Below the pieces are notes generated by a model. That model was not told the DNA's origin, ran no database searches, and saw only the letters and a program-made list of their open reading frames with translations. Of a stretch of DNA of 64,000 nucleotides, positions 61,112 to 64,000 are shown one piece after another. This DNA comes from Phycisphaerales bacterium. Lineage in GTDB: Bacteria > Planctomycetota > Phycisphaerae > Phycisphaerales > SM1A02. Made by a program: the position numbers and the translations under genes. The stretch's first letter is position 1. Each line of letters begins with the position of its first letter. Location of the stretch: NCBI GenBank assembly GCA_022446795.1, contig JAKVBX010000001.1, positions 151,357 to 215,356 of the forward strand. The letters run 5' to 3'.

Positions 61112-61717
61112 ATGGACGCATCGGACGCTGCCCATATCGATCCTGCCATTTCCGCGGCACTGCCGCAGGGGCTGTTCCTGATGACCGCCGCATCGGATGA
61201 TGTCCGATCGGGGTTCATCACCCGCTGGGTGCAGCAGTGCGGCCGAGTCCCCTTCCAGGTCAGTGTCGCCATTCCCCGTGGCACATCGATCGAGCCACTC
61301 CTCCGGGACAGTCGACACTTCGCCCTCTGTGGGCTGCAGGCGAATGATCGTGTCATCCAACGCCGATTCGCAGACACGCCCACCAGGCAAGAGGATCCCT
61401 ACGTCGGTCTCCAGTGCTTCAGCGATGCCAGCGGATCCCCGATCCTCCAGCGATCTCGGTTCTACCTGGACTGCGAACTGGTCGGCCACCTGGCCATGGA
61501 ATCAGACTGCCGGATTTACATCGGACAGGTCCTCACCGCCAGGATGCTCAATACGGAAGAACTGGCGGTGACCACCAACGGGCATGCGAATGGTCATGCG
61601 AATGGTCATGCCAATGGCCACACGAATGGTCATGCCAATGGCCACACGAATGGTCATTCCAATGGCCACACGAATGGTCATTCCAATGGCCACACGAATG
61701 GTCATGCCAACGGCTGA
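61112..61717 (+). CDS. Flavin-reductase-like protein with repetitive NGHx tail
   Basis: The 201-residue product has a flavin-reductase-like (FMN-binding split-barrel) domain in residues about 10-155: [40 protein letters not shown], and a C-terminal GQVLTARM. Residues 156-201 are eleven perfect four-residue units NGH(A/T/S) plus NG. The tail is hydrophilic, likely disordered, and could bind Ni, Zn or Cu by its 11 His. FMN binding is inference from the fold. The gene ends 9 bases before the convergent glycosyltransferase. Confidence 0.78.
   Translation: MDASDAAHIDPAISAALPQGLFLMTAASDDVRSGFITRWVQQCGRVPFQVSVAIPRGTSIEPLLRDSRHFALCGLQANDRVIQRRFADTPTRQEDPYVGLQCFSDASGSPILQRSRFYLDCELVGHLAMESDCRIYIGQVLTARMLNTEELAVTTNGHANGHANGHANGHTNGHANGHTNGHSNGHTNGHSNGHTNGHANG
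61577..61714 (+). repeat. 12-base tandem repeats coding NGH(A/T/S)
   Basis: Eleven 12-base units in frame code NGHA, NGHT or NGHS; many form a 24-base higher unit (aatggtcat-gcc/tcc then aatggccac-acg). All units preserve Asn-Gly-His while the fourth residue varies. The low sequence divergence suggests recent expansion by slippage. Confidence 0.93.
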
Positions 61718-61726
61718 AAACGCTGA

Positions 61727-62863
61727 TCAACTGACCTCGGTCGCAGGCATCGCGGCATCGACCAGGGTGGCCACTTCCAGCGCTATCGCCTGATCAAAGA
61801 CCTCGCACGAGAACCGCTCCGCATTGGTCCGACAGGACGTCGAGCTGATCGACCATCTCGTGGACTCGTTCATCGCCGCATCGAAGGCCTCCGCTCGCTG
61901 GTCCTCGACGAAGAGCCCAGTGTCATCACGAACGATCTCGAGGGCCCCACCACGAGCCAACGCGATGATCGGGCAACCGCAGGCCTGGGCCTCGACCGCC
62001 ACGATGCCGAAGTCCTCCTCCTGGGGGAAGATCAATGCCCGGGCCCGCCGATACAACGCGATCAGTTCCTCGTCGGGAACCCGCCCGAGGAACTCGATAC
62101 CTGGCGGCGCCGACCGCTGAAGTGATTCCAATTGGGTTCCCGTCCCGACGACCTTGAGGTGATGGCCTCCCTGGACCGCCGCTTCGATCGCCAGGTCGGT
62201 CCGCTTGTAGGGTTCCAGCGCTCCCACCACGAGAAACCAGTCTTCCCGGTCGACGGCGGAATCGGGTGTGAACAGTGATGTCCTGACAGGCGGATACACG
62301 ACCGTCGCCTCACGATCCCAGCATCGCTCGATCCGCTGCGCAATATGCTGGCTGTTGGCCAGGAACCGATCGACCCGTGAGGCCGTTCGACGATCCCAGT
62401 CCTGGAATCGCCGTCGCACGGTTCGCAATCCCGCGACGCGAAGGCGGCCCATCGAACCGGTGGCATAGTCCTCCGTCTGCTCCCAGATATACCGAGCCGG
62501 CGAATGGCAGTAGCACAGGTGCGGCACACCCTCGGGTGGCCGAATGGACTTGGCGACCGACGAACTGTCCGACAGCACCAGGTCACAGGACCGGATTCGC
62601 AACCGTTCGATCATCCGGGGGATCACCGGCAGGTACCAGCGACGGAGCCGACCCGCGGCACCGGGAAGTCGTTGCAATGGTGAGACATGGAAGTGACACG
62701 CATCAATGGCCGGCGTGAGGGGACGGCCATCATGCACGAGGGCGTAGAGATCCGTCGGGCCGTACGTCCGGGCGAACCGGTCCAGGACCCGTTCGGCCCC
62801 CCGGACACCCACGAGCCAATCGTGCACCAGGACCACGTCGAGTCCGGGGGACTGACCTATCAT
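61727..62863 (-). CDS. Glycosyltransferase family 4 protein
   Basis: The 378-residue product has the GT-B fold with the start VVLVHDWLVGVRGAERVLD, SDSSSVAKSI, YPPVRTSLFTP, VGALEPYKRTDLAIEA, and the EX7E motif in FPQEEDFGIVAVEAQACGCPIIA. It transfers a sugar from a nucleotide sugar, probably for polysaccharide or LPS. The ATG at 62863 was chosen because the longer frame enters the divergent gene; starts of the two genes are only 9 bases apart. Confidence 0.87.
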   Translation of the reverse strand: MIGQSPGLDVVLVHDWLVGVRGAERVLDRFARTYGPTDLYALVHDGRPLTPAIDACHFHVSPLQRLPGAAGRLRRWYLPVIPRMIERLRIRSCDLVLSDSSSVAKSIRPPEGVPHLCYCHSPARYIWEQTEDYATGSMGRLRVAGLRTVRRRFQDWDRRTASRVDRFLANSQHIAQRIERCWDREATVVYPPVRTSLFTPDSAVDREDWFLVVGALEPYKRTDLAIEAAVQGGHHLKVVGTGTQLESLQRSAPPGIEFLGRVPDEELIALYRRARALIFPQEEDFGIVAVEAQACGCPIIALARGGALEIVRDDTGLFVEDQRAEAFDAAMNESTRWSISSTSCRTNAERFSCEVFDQAIALEVATLVDAAMPATEVS

Positions 62864-62872
62864 CGAGCGATC

Positions 62873-63979
62873 ATGTCCGATTCCACCCGTCGTCATCCGG
62901 CCAACCTGCTGGATCTTGATTACCTCGCCCTGGCCCACGAATTCTCGCCACCGATCGTGGACGTCCATACTCACCTGTTCGGCCCGGAGGCCGCCCGGTG
63001 CTATCGCGACGTGGCGAAGGCGTACGGTATCACGCTGACCTACAGCATGACTCCCCTGGACCGGGTTGACGGCGTCCGGGATGTCCTGGGTGATGCGGTC
63101 CAGTTCATCGCGGTGCCGGACTGGGGCCATGCTGATCCACTTCACGCCTTCGGCGACGGGTTCCTGGAGCAGATCAGGGCCTTCCATTCCCGTGGCACCC
63201 GGATCGTGAAGTTCTGGGTCGCCCCGCGTTCACGTGACATCGGCCGGGAGATCGGTGATCCGACCCTCATGAACCTGGACTCTCCGTACCGACGACGAGC
63301 GATGGACCTGGCGGCCGAACTGGGCATGATGTTCATGACCCACGTCGCGGACCCCGACACCTGGTTCCAGACGAAATATGCCGACGCGGACCAGTACGGC
63401 ACGAAGCGGGAACAGTACGAACCCCTGGAACGGCTCCTGGATATCTATGCCCAGCCGTGGATCGCCGCGCACATGGGCGGTTGGCCTGAGGACCTGGAGT
63501 TCCTCGATGGCCTGCTTGAGCGACATGACAACCTGCACCTGGATACCTCCGCAACCAAGTGGATGGTCCGCGAGCTCAGCAAGCACGACTCCGGCCGCTT
63601 CGAGGCCTTCCTGCGCCAATGGAAGGGACGCATTCTCTTTGGCTCCGACATCGTCGTCCGGGATGAACATCTCGCTCCTCAGCCGGAAGACAGCATGCCC
63701 CAGCAAGCCTCGTCACCGGAAGAAGCAGTGGACCTGTATGCCAGTCGATACTGGGCGCTCCGGACGCTCTTCGAGGGCACCTACGACGGCCCGTCGCCGA
63801 TTGCCGATCCGGACCTGGAGATGACCGACCCGTCGACCTTCGGTCCGCTCGATTCTCCGCGGCTTCATGGTCACGGCCTGCCCGCCGATGTCCTGGCATC
63901 CGTCTACCACGATGCCGCACGAGCACTGCTGGATCCCTATCGTCAGGATGCGGCAACCGCGGACACCGCGCGGGCATAG
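62873..63979 (+). CDS. Amidohydrolase family protein
   Basis: The 368-residue product is a TIM-barrel metal hydrolase: VDVHTHLFG (His32, His34), MTHVADP, IAAHMGGWPED and FGSDIVVRD with the catalytic Asp. The family (PF04909-like) includes decarboxylases and hydrolases of cyclic or carboxylated substrates; the substrate here is unknown. The ATG at 62873 lacks a strong ribosome site. The gene nearly reaches the window end; the last 21 bases hold nothing recognisable. Confidence 0.85.
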   Translation: MSDSTRRHPANLLDLDYLALAHEFSPPIVDVHTHLFGPEAARCYRDVAKAYGITLTYSMTPLDRVDGVRDVLGDAVQFIAVPDWGHADPLHAFGDGFLEQIRAFHSRGTRIVKFWVAPRSRDIGREIGDPTLMNLDSPYRRRAMDLAAELGMMFMTHVADPDTWFQTKYADADQYGTKREQYEPLERLLDIYAQPWIAAHMGGWPEDLEFLDGLLERHDNLHLDTSATKWMVRELSKHDSGRFEAFLRQWKGRILFGSDIVVRDEHLAPQPEDSMPQQASSPEEAVDLYASRYWALRTLFEGTYDGPSPIADPDLEMTDPSTFGPLDSPRLHGHGLPADVLASVYHDAARALLDPYRQDAATADTARA

Positions 63980-64000
63980 CACGCGTTGACTGCTTGTCGA

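Noticed and set aside
61577-61714. CRISPR or satellite repeat
   Set aside because: The units are contiguous, 12 bases long and in frame with the flavin-reductase-like gene.

Overview
The window looks like chromosome from a Gram-negative, GC-rich planctomycete, most likely of the class Phycisphaerae. Two secreted proteins carry the acidic EF-hand/dockerin-like modules ending in a WG motif that are common in that class. The DksA-type protein has a histone-H1-like lysine/alanine tail and has lost most of its zinc ligands. LpxB and a GmhA-like isomerase indicate lipopolysaccharide and an outer membrane. Three sodium- or cation-coupled amino-acid symporters fit a marine life. This placement is inference from gene content. 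There is no rRNA, transposase, integrase, CRISPR array or obvious horizontally acquired island. Coding density is high, with many 1-4 base stop/start overlaps.

Layout. 1-800: two tandem tyrosine-rich secreted proteins and a terminator. 796-8560: a PhoD-like phosphoesterase, a small candidate membrane peptide, a VOC protein, a SYLF lipoprotein, a redoxin plus cytochrome c/monooxygenase-like pair, a YHYH-domain protein, a DUF3500 protein and upp. 8600-13300: a sialidase-fold/NTF2 fusion, a threonine dehydratase-like enzyme, tRNA-Val, tatA, mltA and a zinc-ribbon membrane protein. 13296-22450: a UbiD-family decarboxylase, an ABC exporter pair, proC, accA, the H1-tail/DksA protein, lspA, tRNA-Ser, tRNA-Pro and truB. 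22500-30600: an HNH protein, a dual cyclophilin-FKBP isomerase, a YkgJ protein, an unknown gene, an NSS and an AGCS transporter, and a predicted PD-(D/E)XK-like protein. 30581-39390: lpxB, aspS, a DAACS symporter, a four-gene operon with trxB and two paralogous lipoproteins, and a gmhA-like gene. 39400-47830: a MauE-thioredoxin fusion, an M20 peptidase, a large membrane protein, an ABC ATPase, nadK and serS. 47850-59145, all on the minus strand: a lipoprotein, an M48 peptidase, a dapF-like epimerase, a C45 Ntn-hydrolase, a class III aminotransferase, astA, astD, tilS, a degenerate receiver and a metzincin. 59240-64000: a NifU-like protein, csrA, a structured 400-base non-coding stretch, mraZ with MraZ boxes, a flavin-reductase-like protein with a repetitive NGH tail, a glycosyltransferase and an amidohydrolase.

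How the genes work together. Most of the window is core metabolism and translation (aspS, serS, tilS, truB, tRNAs, nadK, accA, proC, upp), envelope biogenesis (lspA, lpxB, gmhA, mltA, tatA) and amino-acid uptake and breakdown. The aminotransferase/astA/astD run, tightly coupled to an epimerase and a C45 hydrolase, suggests a variant of the arginine/ornithine succinyltransferase route without recognisable astB or astE. Redox proteins recur: TrxB, the MauE-thioredoxin fusion, and the redoxin next to a cytochrome c. The least explained elements are the Tyr-rich secreted pair, the RNA-like region between mraZ and csrA, the extracytoplasmic inserts shared by all three amino-acid symporters, and the low-complexity tails on the DksA-like and flavin-reductase-like proteins.
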